A stretch of 64,000 bases of DNA from Actinomycetota bacterium (GTDB lineage Bacteria > Actinomycetota > Thermoleophilia > Miltoncostaeales > Miltoncostaeaceae). Position 1 is the first letter of the stretch, and every line of letters starts with the position of its first letter. This document shows, one piece after another, positions 45,642 through 54,759 of the stretch. The notes beneath the pieces were generated by a model. That model did no database searches. It worked only from the letters and a program-made list of their open reading frames with translations, and was not told the DNA's origin. The position numbers and the translations under genes were made by a program. The stretch lies in the NCBI GenBank assembly GCA_963169235.1, contig CAUJCX010000020.1, positions 186,001-250,000 of the forward strand, written 5' to 3'.

Positions 45642-46337
45642 ATGAGGTCGCAGCGGGCCGTGATGATCGCGTGCTGCGCCGTGGTGGTGGCCATGGTGGC
45701 GGGCCTGGTGGTGTTCCGCACGCTCACGCGGCCGGAGGCACCGCGCACCGAGCACGAGTTCGAGGGCCGGGCGGAGGTCACCGCGACGTTCGCTCAGGCC
45801 GAGCAGCACGGGCTCACGCTGGGCGATCCCCGGGCTCCCGTCAGCGTGGTGGAGTACGTCGACGTCAAGTGCCCCAAGTGCGGCGACGCGGCCCGCGACG
45901 TGATCCCGTCGCTGGTGAGCGGCTACGTGCGTCCGCGGCGCGTGTCGCTGACCCTGCGGCCCCTGGCGTTCCTGGGGCCCGACTCGCGCCAGGGGGCGCT
46001 GGCGATGGTCGCCGCCGGCCGCCAGGGCCACGCGTGGCAGCTGGCCGAGCTGATGCTGCGCAACCAGGGTCCCGAGGACATCCAGTGGGTCACGCCCCGG
46101 TTCCTCACCCTGGCCGCGCGGGCGGCGGAGATCGACCCCGCCGTCCTGCGGCGCGACATGGAGCGTCCCGACGTGGCCGCCGCGCTGCTGGAGGCCCAGC
46201 GCCACGCCGAGATCGACGAGGCCCGCAGCACGCCGTTCTGGGTGGTCCGCGGTCCGCGGGGCACCCGCACGCTGGCGGGCGCCGACCTCGACCTGCTGAT
46301 CACCGCGATCACCGAGGTGGGGCCGCCCCCCGCCTAG
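45642..46337 (+). CDS. Membrane-anchored DsbA-like protein, second copy
   Basis: 231 residues. N-terminal anchor (MIACCAVVVAMVAGLVVF), thioredoxin fold with VEYVDVKCPKCGDAA (CxxC) and STPFWVVRGP. Shares LRP.AF.GPDS and LMLRNQG blocks with the preceding gene, so the two arose by tandem duplication. Its stop and that of the response regulator coming from the other side share a CTAG at 46334-46337. Confidence 0.83.
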   Translation: MRSQRAVMIACCAVVVAMVAGLVVFRTLTRPEAPRTEHEFEGRAEVTATFAQAEQHGLTLGDPRAPVSVVEYVDVKCPKCGDAARDVIPSLVSGYVRPRRVSLTLRPLAFLGPDSRQGALAMVAAGRQGHAWQLAELMLRNQGPEDIQWVTPRFLTLAARAAEIDPAVLRRDMERPDVAAALLEAQRHAEIDEARSTPFWVVRGPRGTRTLAGADLDLLITAITEVGPPPA

Positions 46338-46972
46338 CGCTGATCCAGGAGGCCCGCGTCGAGGGCGTGGCGCACCATCGCCGCCCGCGAGTCGGCGCGC
46401 AGCTTGGTCATCACGTGCGCCCGGTGGCTCTCGACGGTGCGCACGCTCACCACCAGCTCGCGCGCGATCTCCTGGTTGGTGTATCCCAGCGCCAGCAGGC
46501 GCAGCACCTCGCGCTCGCGCGGCGACAGCTCGTCCACCGGCCCGGACGGTGCGGTGGGCTGGGCCAGCTTGGCGCCCAGGCTGGGGTGCAGGTACCGCTC
46601 GCCGGCCGCGACGGCGCGCAGCGCCCGGGTGAGCTCCTCGTCGGCGGCGGTCTTGATGAGGTACCCGTCGGCGCCGGCCGCGAACGCCCGGCGGATGTCG
46701 TCGGCCTCGTCGTGCATCGACAACACCAGGATCTTCACGTCGGGGCGGCGCTCCTTGATGAGCGGGGCCCCCTCCAGCCCACCGATGCCGGGCATCTGCA
46801 GGTCGAGCATCACGACGTCCGGGTGGGTGCGCTCGAGCCCGCGGATGGCCTCCTCGGCCGTCGAGGCCTCGCCGGCGAACTCCAGCCCCGGCTCCTGCTC
46901 CAGCAGCAGGCGCAGGCCGGTGCGCAGCACGCTGTGGTCGTCCACCACCAGCACCCGGATGGTGTCGCTCAT
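46334..46972 (-). CDS. NarL/LuxR-family response regulator
   Basis: 212 residues. Receiver domain with acidic pocket (VLVVDDH), phospho-acceptor in VVMLDLQMPGIGG, and switch lysine in LIKTA. The C-terminal LuxR helix-turn-helix is LSPREREVLRLLALGYTNQEIARELVVSVRTVESHRAHVMTKL. ATG overlaps the kinase stop, so it is the cognate partner and transcription output of the kinase. Confidence 0.94.
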   Translation of the reverse strand: MSDTIRVLVVDDHSVLRTGLRLLLEQEPGLEFAGEASTAEEAIRGLERTHPDVVMLDLQMPGIGGLEGAPLIKERRPDVKILVLSMHDEADDIRRAFAAGADGYLIKTAADEELTRALRAVAAGERYLHPSLGAKLAQPTAPSGPVDELSPREREVLRLLALGYTNQEIARELVVSVRTVESHRAHVMTKLRADSRAAMVRHALDAGLLDQR

Positions 46973-48942
46973 GCCCGTACGCCTTCGACGTCGATGATCA
47001 CGGCAGTGCCCTCCCCGGGTGAGCTCTCGATGCGGAGTTCCCCGCCCAGCAGTCCCACGCGTTCACGGATCCCGGCCAGTCCCAGGCGATCTGTCGGGGC
47101 CGCCGGGTCGAAGCCTTGCCCGTCATCTTCTACCACCGCGCGCAGGTGTTCGTGCCGGCGGCTCACGAGCACGCTGGCGCGACGGGCCCGCGAATGGCGC
47201 ACCACGTTGGTGATGGCCTCCTGCACCATGCGCAGCAACGCCACCTGCACGGGGTCCGGGAGATCGCCGAATTCGCCGGACACCACGGTATCGATCTCGA
47301 TGCCCGACGCCTCGGTGGCGCGGGCCGCCTGCCGCTCGATGGCGCTGGCCAGGCCGTGCTCGCGCAGGCCGGAGGGGCGCAGCTCGGTGGCCAGCGTCCG
47401 CAGGCTGCCCGAGATGCCGTTGACCATGTGACGCAGCTCGGCCAGCCGCTCGCGGCCCGTGTCGTCGACGTGGCCGTCGAGCATGCGCAACGCCAGGGCC
47501 AGCGCGGTGAGCGACTGCCCGGCCTCGTCGTGCAGCTCGCGCGCGATGCGGGCGCGCTCGGCCTCCTGGGCGTCGATCGCCCGCTGCATCGCCTCGGCCG
47601 TGAACGCTGCGCGGGCCTCGGCCGCCTGCAGCCGTGCCGACTCGCCCAGGCGCCGGCGCTCGGCCTCGTACGCCTCGGCGTTGGCCAGCGCGACGGTCGC
47701 CTGGCGGGCGAACAGCGACAGCGTGTACCGGGCCGCGTCGTCGATGGGGGCGCGGCTGACGGCGGCCAGTACGCCGCGGCGTCCACCCTCCACCCCCAGC
47801 GGGTGCACGTCCACGTCGGTGCCGGGCAGCAGGCGGCGCAGCTCGGCCGCGCACGCGTCCGGGGCGGTGGGCGTGGACAGGCCTCCCAGGTGCACCGACT
47901 CGTCGCCCACCGCCACGGGGAACGACAGGGCGTGGTCGCCCAGCCCGACCGCCACCGTGGCCCCGCACAGGCTCTGGGCGCGGCGCACGATCAGCGGCAG
48001 CAGCTCGCCCAGCTCCACCGTCGCCAGCAGCGCGCCGGCCACCTCGTGCACGCTCTCCAGCTGGCCGCGCGCGCGGCTCTCCGCCGTCAGGCGCCGCTGG
48101 TTGGTGATGGCCACGGCCGCCTGCGCCGCCAGGGTCAGGGCGATGCGCTCGTCGGTCTCGGAGAACCCCCCGGGACCCTGCTTGTCGGTGAGGTAGAGGT
48201 TGCCGAACACCTCGCCACCGTGCTGCACCGGCACGCCCAGGAACGTGGTCATCGGGGGATGGCGGGGCGGCATCCCGCACGCGCGCGGGTCGGCCGCCAG
48301 GTCGTCGATGCGCACCGGCCGCGGATCGCTGATGAGCAGCCCCAGGATGCCGCGTCCCGTGGGCTCCGGGCCGATGTCGCGGCGCTCGTCGGCCGTGACG
48401 CCGCTGGTGATGAAGCGCTCCAGCGAGCGGCCGTCCTTCGCCAGCACGCCCAGCGCGGCGTAGCGGGCGCGCAGCACGTGCCGGGCCGACTCCACCAGCC
48501 CGGTGAGGATCTCGTCCAGCGAGCCGCTGGATGCCAGTCGCAGGCCCACCTCCACCAGGTGGTCGGCGGTCTCCTGGCTGTCGGCGCGGCGCGCCGCGGT
48601 CTCGACGGCCCGCGCGAGGCGCGCGGCCGTCTCGAGCTCCGGGCCCGGCAGCGGCGCGCCCGCCGGCATCCGTCCCACCACGGCGCTCGCGTGCAGGCCG
48701 ATGACGACCCACCGGTGCCCGTCCGCGTCCACCACGCCCTGGCGGGTCTCCGCCGCCAGGGCAGCGGCGGCGCGCTGCGCCGGGGTGCCGTCCGCGCGCG
48801 GTTCGTCCACCACCTCCGGGTCGCACAGGTCGAGGCGCATCGCCAGGGCCTCCAGCACCCGCCGGCGCACGGCCCCGCGCTCGTCACCCGCCTGCGCGGC
48901 CTCCAGGGCACCCACCAGCTCGGATGCGCCGCGCTCGATCAC
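46969..48942 (-). CDS. Cytoplasmic GAF-domain sensor histidine kinase (HisKA_3)
   Basis: 657 residues from GTG 48942, overlapping the protease stop (GTGA). No membrane helix is seen, so it should be soluble. Two GAF-type domains (about 170-320, with LGVLAKDGRSLERFITSGV and FLGVPVQHGGEVFGNLYL; and about 335-480) precede a HisKA_3 dimerisation helix with the phospho-acceptor histidine in ARIARELHDEAGQSL. The ATPase domain follows (VQEAITNVVRHSRA, VVEDDGQGFDP, GLAGIRERVGLLGG). DosS/NreB-like architecture. It shares an operon with a membrane-anchored protease, which may supply or relay its signal. Confidence 0.93.
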   Translation of the reverse strand: MIERGASELVGALEAAQAGDERGAVRRRVLEALAMRLDLCDPEVVDEPRADGTPAQRAAAALAAETRQGVVDADGHRWVVIGLHASAVVGRMPAGAPLPGPELETAARLARAVETAARRADSQETADHLVEVGLRLASSGSLDEILTGLVESARHVLRARYAALGVLAKDGRSLERFITSGVTADERRDIGPEPTGRGILGLLISDPRPVRIDDLAADPRACGMPPRHPPMTTFLGVPVQHGGEVFGNLYLTDKQGPGGFSETDERIALTLAAQAAVAITNQRRLTAESRARGQLESVHEVAGALLATVELGELLPLIVRRAQSLCGATVAVGLGDHALSFPVAVGDESVHLGGLSTPTAPDACAAELRRLLPGTDVDVHPLGVEGGRRGVLAAVSRAPIDDAARYTLSLFARQATVALANAEAYEAERRRLGESARLQAAEARAAFTAEAMQRAIDAQEAERARIARELHDEAGQSLTALALALRMLDGHVDDTGRERLAELRHMVNGISGSLRTLATELRPSGLREHGLASAIERQAARATEASGIEIDTVVSGEFGDLPDPVQVALLRMVQEAITNVVRHSRARRASVLVSRRHEHLRAVVEDDGQGFDPAAPTDRLGLAGIRERVGLLGGELRIESSPGEGTAVIIDVEGVRA

Positions 48943-50123
48943 GGCTGCCGGCTGCGCGGGGCCGACGTCCGTGCCGGTGCCGCGTTCCCCGCACCCACGC
49001 GACCCAGCTGGTGGGCGCGCGTGGCCAGCACCCCCGCCGACGTGAAGAACAGCGCCGACAGGGCCGCCAGCAGCCACCGCGTGCGGCCGTCGCCGCCCGC
49101 CGCGCGCCCGCCGACGGCCGCCTCGATGGCGGCGGCGCTCGTGATGGGGTCGTGCAGCGCGCGCGCGTCGGCCAGCGCCGAGGCGGTGGCGGCCTCGTCA
49201 CCCCGCGCGGCGGCGTCGACGGCGCGGCGCAGCGCCTGCCCGGTGGCGCCCTCCTGGTTGCGCACGCCGGTGCGCTCCATCAGGGCGCGCACGGCCGAGC
49301 CGGGCGTCGTGCGGCCCAAGCGGGTGCCGTCGGGCTGCTGGATGCGCGACGTCACCATCGCCCTCACGGTGCCGTCGGGCCCCAGCACGGGGCCACCGGA
49401 GTCCCCCGTCACCACGACGGCGTCGACCACCGGGTCCACGGGCAAGGCCCCACGGTCGACGCCGCCGACGAAGACACCCGCGCGCACCCAGGGCTCTGCG
49501 GGCCCGCCGCCGGCCGTCGATCCGAAGCCGATGACGGTCACCGCGGTACCGGCCGACGCGTCGCCGCGCACCATCAGGGCCGGGAGGTCGTGAGCGGCCG
49601 CGACGCGCACCAGCGCCACGTCCTCCGTGTGGTCGACGCCGCCGCGCACCACCCGCGCCGGCAGGGCCTGTACCGCCTCGGGGGACGTCCCGGCGGGGTA
49701 CGCGGGCCACACCCGGACGCCCAGCACGCGGACCCCCACCGGAGCGGCGCCGTCACGCACGCGGCGGCGCGCGCCGCCCGGCGCCAGCAGCGCCCCGTCC
49801 GGCGCGGCGCGCTGCGCCACCGCCTCCACCAGCTGGGCGTCGCCGGGGTCGACGAGATGGGCCGACGTGGCCAGCACGCCGGTGGGCGACACCGCGAACG
49901 CGGTTCCCACCAGCGTCACCACCCGATCGGTGGCCGGCAGCGTCAGCATGCGCCCGGGGTGCGGCATGCGCACTCCCCGCACCTCCACGCGCACCTCCAC
50001 CCGGTACACCGACGGCAGCGCGACCAGCTCGGACGGCGCCGGAGCGGCCGTCGCCGCGGCGGGAGCCGCCATCGCCACGCACATCGCGCACGCCGCCGTC
50101 CACCGGGGCTTCCCGTGCCTCAT
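48939..50123 (-). CDS. Exported trypsin-like serine protease with C-terminal membrane anchor
   Basis: 394 residues from ATG 50123. Signal peptide (CAMCVAMAAPAAATAA), then an S1 protease core with the complete triad: His in LATSAHLVDP, Asp in HTEDVALVRV, Ser in VTGDSGGPVLGP. Near the C-terminus a hydrophobic segment (WLLAALSALFFTSAGVLA) should anchor it in the membrane with a short basic tail inside. Resembles Tsr/HtrA-like proteases without PDZ. First gene of a protease - kinase - regulator operon with four-base overlaps. Starts 52 bases after purH on the same strand. Confidence 0.85.
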   Translation of the reverse strand: MRHGKPRWTAACAMCVAMAAPAAATAAPAPSELVALPSVYRVEVRVEVRGVRMPHPGRMLTLPATDRVVTLVGTAFAVSPTGVLATSAHLVDPGDAQLVEAVAQRAAPDGALLAPGGARRRVRDGAAPVGVRVLGVRVWPAYPAGTSPEAVQALPARVVRGGVDHTEDVALVRVAAAHDLPALMVRGDASAGTAVTVIGFGSTAGGGPAEPWVRAGVFVGGVDRGALPVDPVVDAVVVTGDSGGPVLGPDGTVRAMVTSRIQQPDGTRLGRTTPGSAVRALMERTGVRNQEGATGQALRRAVDAAARGDEAATASALADARALHDPITSAAAIEAAVGGRAAGGDGRTRWLLAALSALFFTSAGVLATRAHQLGRVGAGNAAPARTSAPRSRQP

Positions 50124-50175
50124 GCGGGCAAGGTTAGGACGCCCCCGGACGCGCGGCAACACGGCCCGCCGCGCG

Positions 50176-51714
50176 TCAGTGCCGGAAGTGCCGCCGGTCG
50201 GTGAACACCATCGCCAGGCCCGCCTCGTCGCACGCCGCCACCACCTCGCTGTCGCGGATGGACCCGCCGGGCTGGACGATGGCGGTGACGCCCGCCTTCA
50301 CCGCGGCCTCGGGGCCGTCGGCGAACGGGAAGAACGCGTCGCTCGCCAGCACCGAGCCCTCCACCGGGAACTGCGCCTTGTCGATGGACAGGCGCACCGA
50401 GTCGACGCGGCTCATCTGGCCGGCGCCGATGCCCACGGTGGCGAGGTCCTTGGCCAGGATGATCGCGTTGCTCTTGACGTGCTTGCACACGCGCCACGCG
50501 AACAGCAGGTCGCCCCACTCCTGCTCGGTGGGGTTGCGTGCGGTGACCACGCTCATCACCGCCCGCTCCTCGGTCTCGGCGTCGCGGTCCTGCACCAAGA
50601 GGCCCCCCACCACCCGGCGCACGTCGCGCTCGCCGGGGTTGTTCAGCCGCCGCTCGTGGTTGATGAGGATGCGCGTGTTCGGCTTGCGGGTGAGGGCCTC
50701 CAGCGCGGACGCCTCGTATCCCGGGGCCAGCAGCACCTCCACGAACGTGGACGCCAGCAGCTCGCCCAGCGCGGCGTCGACGGCGCGGTTCAGCACGATC
50801 ACGCCGCCGTACGCCGAGATGGGATCGGCGTCGCGGGCGCGCACGTACGCGCTGCGCACGTCCTGGCCGCACGCCACCCCGCACGGGTTGTTGTGCTTCA
50901 CGATGACGCAGGCGGGCACCTCGAACTCGCTCAGCAGCCGGCGGGCGCCGTCGAGGTCGAGCAGGTTGTTGAACGACAGGTCCTTGCCGTGCAGCTTGTC
51001 GACCCGCGACAGCAGGTGGGTACGCGCGCCGCGCTCGGTGTAGTACGCACCGCGCTGATGCGGGTTCTCGCCGTAGCTGACGTCGAGCGCCTTGTCGTAG
51101 CCGAACAAGAGCTGGTCGGGGAACTCGCCCTCCGCCTCGGCCATCCAGTTGGCGATGGACGCGTCGTAGCGCGCGGTCAGCTGGAACGCCCGCGCGGCCA
51201 GCGCGAAGCGGGTCTCGTCACCCAGCTCACCACTGCGCTGCAGCTCGTCGCACACCGCGGCGTACTGGGACGGGCTGGTGACCACGGCCACCCGCGCGTG
51301 GTTCTTGGCGGCGGCGCGCACCATGGTGGGGCCGCCGATGTCGATCTTCTCGATGAGATCCTGGTGGGTCACGCCCCGCCGCTGCACCCACTGCTCGAAC
51401 GGGTACAGGTTCACCACCACCAGGTCGATCGGGCCGATCTCGGACGCCTCCATGTCGGCCATGTCGGACGGGACGTCCTCGCGGGCCAGGATGCCGCCGT
51501 GGATCTTCGGGTGCAGCGTCTTCACCCGGCCGCCGAGGATCTCGGGGTGGCCGGTGACGCTGTCCACCGACGTGACGGGCAGGCCCATGCCCTCGAGCGC
51601 CACGGCCGTGCCGCCCGTGGACAGGATCTCGATGCCGAGGTCGACCAGCACCTTCGCCAGCTCGGCCAGCCCCGCCTTGTCCGACACCGATATCAGCGCG
51701 CGCCGTACCTTCAT
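50176..51714 (-). CDS. purH: Bifunctional AICAR transformylase / IMP cyclohydrolase
   Basis: 512 residues. The N-terminal cyclohydrolase domain (ALISVSDKAGLAELA, STGGTA, VKTLHPKIHGGIL, VVNLYPFE, IDIGGPTMVRAAAKNH) is followed by the transformylase domain with catalytic KHNNPCG and SDAFFPFADG. It carries out the last two steps to IMP. Last gene of the purine operon; ATG overlaps the purN stop. Confidence 0.98.
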   Translation of the reverse strand: MKVRRALISVSDKAGLAELAKVLVDLGIEILSTGGTAVALEGMGLPVTSVDSVTGHPEILGGRVKTLHPKIHGGILAREDVPSDMADMEASEIGPIDLVVVNLYPFEQWVQRRGVTHQDLIEKIDIGGPTMVRAAAKNHARVAVVTSPSQYAAVCDELQRSGELGDETRFALAARAFQLTARYDASIANWMAEAEGEFPDQLLFGYDKALDVSYGENPHQRGAYYTERGARTHLLSRVDKLHGKDLSFNNLLDLDGARRLLSEFEVPACVIVKHNNPCGVACGQDVRSAYVRARDADPISAYGGVIVLNRAVDAALGELLASTFVEVLLAPGYEASALEALTRKPNTRILINHERRLNNPGERDVRRVVGGLLVQDRDAETEERAVMSVVTARNPTEQEWGDLLFAWRVCKHVKSNAIILAKDLATVGIGAGQMSRVDSVRLSIDKAQFPVEGSVLASDAFFPFADGPEAAVKAGVTAIVQPGGSIRDSEVVAACDEAGLAMVFTDRRHFRH

Positions 51715-52370
51715 GACCCCTCAACCCCTGTGTCCGTGAACGTGACCATGCGTCGTTGTTCGGGATGCCTCGCCACCCGGCCCTGGGCGAACAGTCGCAC
51801 AGCGGCGGGCACGAGGCGGTGCTCCACCTCCCGGATGCGCTCGCGCAACGCCTCGACGTCCTCGCCGGGACGGATGGCGACGGCCTCCTGCAGCACGGGC
51901 GGGCCGGAGTCCACCTGCTCCTCCACGAAGTGCACCGTGACGCCGGTGACGCGGCAGCCCCACGCGTGGGCCTCCTCGATGGCACGCATGCCGGGGAACG
52001 CGGGCAGAAGCGACGGGTGCAGGTTGATGACGCGGTCGGGGAAGCGCGACAGGAACGCGTCGGTGAGGATGCTCATCCAGCCCGCCAGCACCACCAGGTG
52101 GGGGCGGGCGCCCTCCACGGCGTCGGCCAGCGCCCGGTCGCGGGCGGCACGGTCGGGGTAGGCGTCCTGCGCCACGACCAGCGTCGGGATGCCCGCGCGC
52201 TCGGCGCGCTCCAGCGCGAGCGCCCCGGGCTTCGACGCGACCACCTGCACGATGCGCACCGCGTCGTCGCCCGCGTGCGGCCCGTCGATGAGGGTCTGCA
52301 GGTTGGTGCCCGACCCCGACACCAGCACCGAGACGCGCAGTGGGTCGTCCGCCGTGTGCGGGCTAGCCAA
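51711..52370 (-). CDS. purN: Phosphoribosylglycinamide formyltransferase
   Basis: 219 residues. Transfers a formyl group from 10-formyl-tetrahydrofolate to GAR. Motifs: VLVSGSGTNLQTLI (phosphate loop), VINLHPSLLPAFPG with catalytic Asn and His, and VEEQVDSGP with catalytic Asp. The start is a TTG at 52370 that overlaps the purM end by eight bases; no ATG or GTG lies between it and the first motif. Confidence 0.95.
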   Translation of the reverse strand: MASPHTADDPLRVSVLVSGSGTNLQTLIDGPHAGDDAVRIVQVVASKPGALALERAERAGIPTLVVAQDAYPDRAARDRALADAVEGARPHLVVLAGWMSILTDAFLSRFPDRVINLHPSLLPAFPGMRAIEEAHAWGCRVTGVTVHFVEEQVDSGPPVLQEAVAIRPGEDVEALRERIREVEHRLVPAAVRLFAQGRVARHPEQRRMVTFTDTGVEGS

Positions 52371-53334
52371 AACGCACCCCGGGCTCGCCCGGCTCGACGT
52401 AGCCCACCAGGCGCGCGTCCGGCACCGCGGCCAGCGCCGCGTCCAGCGCCTGCGGCGCCACCACCACGCACATGCCGAGGCCCATGTTGAACGTGCTCCA
52501 GGCGGTGGCCGCGTCCACCATGCCCGTGTTGGTGATGGCCGCGAACACGGCCTGCGGCTGCCACGCGCGCGGGTCGAGTACGGGGCGCAGGCCCTCCGGG
52601 AAGACGCGCGGCAGGTTCTCGGGCAGCCCCCCGCCGGTGATGTGGGCGGCGGCGCGCACGTCCACGCGGGCGGCCTGCAGGCGGGCCACGTCGCCGGCGT
52701 ACAGGCGCGTGGGGGTGAGCAGCACGGGGTCGGGATGCAGGGCGCCTCGCTCGATCAGCGCCCGCACCAGCGAGAAGCCGTTGGAGTGCAGGCCGCTGGA
52801 CGGGATGCCGACCACCAGGTCGCCCGCCACGACGCGGTGCGGACCCCACATCTCGGCGCGCTCCACCACGCCGGTGGCGAACCCCGCCAGGTCGAAGTGA
52901 CCCGGCTGGTACAGGCCCGGCATCTCGGCGGTCTCACCCCCCACCAGCACGCATCCCGAGGCCTCGCACGCGGCCGCCACCGACGCGACGATGGTGCGCG
53001 CCTCGTCGGGATCGAGCGTGCCCACGGCGAGGTAGTCGAGGAAGCCCAGCGGCCGGGCGCCGCAGCACACCAGGTCGTTCACCGACATCGCGACCAGGTC
53101 CTGGCCCAGTCCGTCGATGCGTCCCAGCTCGCGGGCCAGCAGCACCTTGGTGCCGACGCCGTCGGTGCACGACACCAGCATGGGCTCGGTCATGCCGGCG
53201 GGCAGGGGCAGCGCGCCCGCGAAGCCGTCGACGCCGCCGTGCACCAGCGCGGCGATGCCGCGGGTGTGGGCGGCGGCGGCGTCCAGGTCGACGCCGGCGT
53301 CGCGGTACGAGATCGGGCGGGGCTGCTCGGTCAT
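52363..53334 (-). CDS. purM: Phosphoribosylformylglycinamidine cyclo-ligase (AIR synthase)
   Basis: 323 residues, slightly shorter than the usual 340. ATP-dependent closure of FGAM to AIR. Motifs: ISYRDAGVD, SCTDGVGTKV, AMSVNDLVCCGA, LVGGETAEMPGLY, GIPSSGLHSNGFSLVR, AHITGGGLPENLPR. Starts three bases after the purF stop. Confidence 0.97.
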   Translation of the reverse strand: MTEQPRPISYRDAGVDLDAAAAHTRGIAALVHGGVDGFAGALPLPAGMTEPMLVSCTDGVGTKVLLARELGRIDGLGQDLVAMSVNDLVCCGARPLGFLDYLAVGTLDPDEARTIVASVAAACEASGCVLVGGETAEMPGLYQPGHFDLAGFATGVVERAEMWGPHRVVAGDLVVGIPSSGLHSNGFSLVRALIERGALHPDPVLLTPTRLYAGDVARLQAARVDVRAAAHITGGGLPENLPRVFPEGLRPVLDPRAWQPQAVFAAITNTGMVDAATAWSTFNMGLGMCVVVAPQALDAALAAVPDARLVGYVEPGEPGVRFG

Positions 53335-53337
53335 GGG

Positions 53338-54759
53338 CTACACCCGGGCGGGGTCGATGGCGTCCTCGAGGCGCAGCTTGAGCGCCTGCTCCGGGACCGG
53401 GATGGGGTACTCGCCGGTGAAGCACGCGTGGCAGAAGCCCTCGAGCGGCATGCCCAGCGCGCGCGCCAGGCCGGGCAGCGACAGGTACGCCAGCGTCGTG
53501 CAGCCCGTCAGCGCGGCGATCTCGTCGACGGTGTGCTCCGAGGCCACCAGCTCGCTGCGGTCGGGCATGTCGATGCCGTAGAAACACGGCCACTGCACGG
53601 GCGGGCTCGAGATGCGCATGTGCACCTCGCGCGCCCCGGCGTCGCGCAGCATCTGCACCACCTGGCGGGTGGTGGTGCCGCGCACGATGGAGTCGTCGAC
53701 CACCACCAGGCTCTTGCCGTCGATCACCTCGCGCAGGGGGTTGAACTTCAGGCGCACGCCCTGGCGCCGCAGGTCCTGGTCGGGCTGGATGAAGCTGCGG
53801 CCCACGTAGCGGTTGCGCACGACGGCCTCGCCGTACGGGATGCCCGACTGGTGGGCGAAGCCGATGGCCGCCGGGGTGCCGCTGTCGGGCAGGCCCACCA
53901 CCAGGTCGGCGTCGGCGGGCGCCTCGCGGGCCAGCTCCACGCCCATGTCGTGCCGCTGCTGCCACAGGCTGGCGCCGTCGAGGCGGCTGTCGGGACGCGC
54001 GAAGTAGATGTTCTCGAACACGCACAGGCGCGGGGGCCGGGGCGGGAGCGCCTGCCGCGACTCGATGCCGTCGGCCGTCACGCGCAGCGCCTCGCCAGGG
54101 GCGACGTCGCGCACGAACTCCGCACCGATCTGGTCGAGCGCGCACGTCTCGGACGCCACGCACCAGCCGCCGTCGAGGCGTCCCACCACCAGGGGCCGCA
54201 CGCCGTGCGCGTCGCGGAACGCGACCAGCTCGGACTCGGTGAGGCACACCACGGAGTAGGCCCCGGACAGGTGCGGCATCACGGCGCAGGCGGCGTCCAG
54301 CAGCGACCCTTCCTGCGCGGCCAGCACGGCGGCCATCAGCTCGGAGTCGGTGGTGGCCATCAGCGGCTCACCGTCGCCGTCGTCCACCAGCGCGCGCAGG
54401 TCGTCGGTGTTGGTGAGGTTGCCGTTGTGCCCCAGGGCGACCACCGCCCGCCCCCGGTTGCGCACCACGGGCTGGGCGTTCTCCCAGCGGTTGCTGCCGG
54501 TGGTGGAGTACCGCACGTGGCCGATGGCCGCGTCGCCGCGCAGGCTGCGCAGCGCGGATTCGTCGAAGACGTTCGCCACCAGCCCCAGGTCGCGCTGCAC
54601 CATCACGTGGCCCGCGTCGGACACGGCGATGCCCGCGCTCTCCTGGCCCCGGTGCTGCAGGGCGTGCAGGGCGAAGTACGCCAGGCGCGCCACCTCCCGT
54701 CCCGGGGCGACGATGCCGACGACGCCGCACTCCTCGCGCGGTGAGTCGTCGAGGCTCAC
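53338..54759 (-). CDS. purF: Amidophosphoribosyltransferase
   Basis: 473 residues from GTG 54759 overlapping the purL stop. First committed step: PRPP + glutamine to phosphoribosylamine. An 11-residue propeptide (MSLDDSPREE) precedes the nucleophile Cys (C11, ECGVVGI), which would be exposed by self-cleavage as in B. subtilis. ALQHRGQESAG, the PRPP loop VVVDDSIVRGTT and FYGIDMPDRSELVA are intact. C238-type cluster cysteines seem present (CVFENIYFARPDS, CHACFTGEYP), suggesting the Fe-S form. Confidence 0.97.
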   Translation of the reverse strand: MSLDDSPREECGVVGIVAPGREVARLAYFALHALQHRGQESAGIAVSDAGHVMVQRDLGLVANVFDESALRSLRGDAAIGHVRYSTTGSNRWENAQPVVRNRGRAVVALGHNGNLTNTDDLRALVDDGDGEPLMATTDSELMAAVLAAQEGSLLDAACAVMPHLSGAYSVVCLTESELVAFRDAHGVRPLVVGRLDGGWCVASETCALDQIGAEFVRDVAPGEALRVTADGIESRQALPPRPPRLCVFENIYFARPDSRLDGASLWQQRHDMGVELAREAPADADLVVGLPDSGTPAAIGFAHQSGIPYGEAVVRNRYVGRSFIQPDQDLRRQGVRLKFNPLREVIDGKSLVVVDDSIVRGTTTRQVVQMLRDAGAREVHMRISSPPVQWPCFYGIDMPDRSELVASEHTVDEIAALTGCTTLAYLSLPGLARALGMPLEGFCHACFTGEYPIPVPEQALKLRLEDAIDPARV

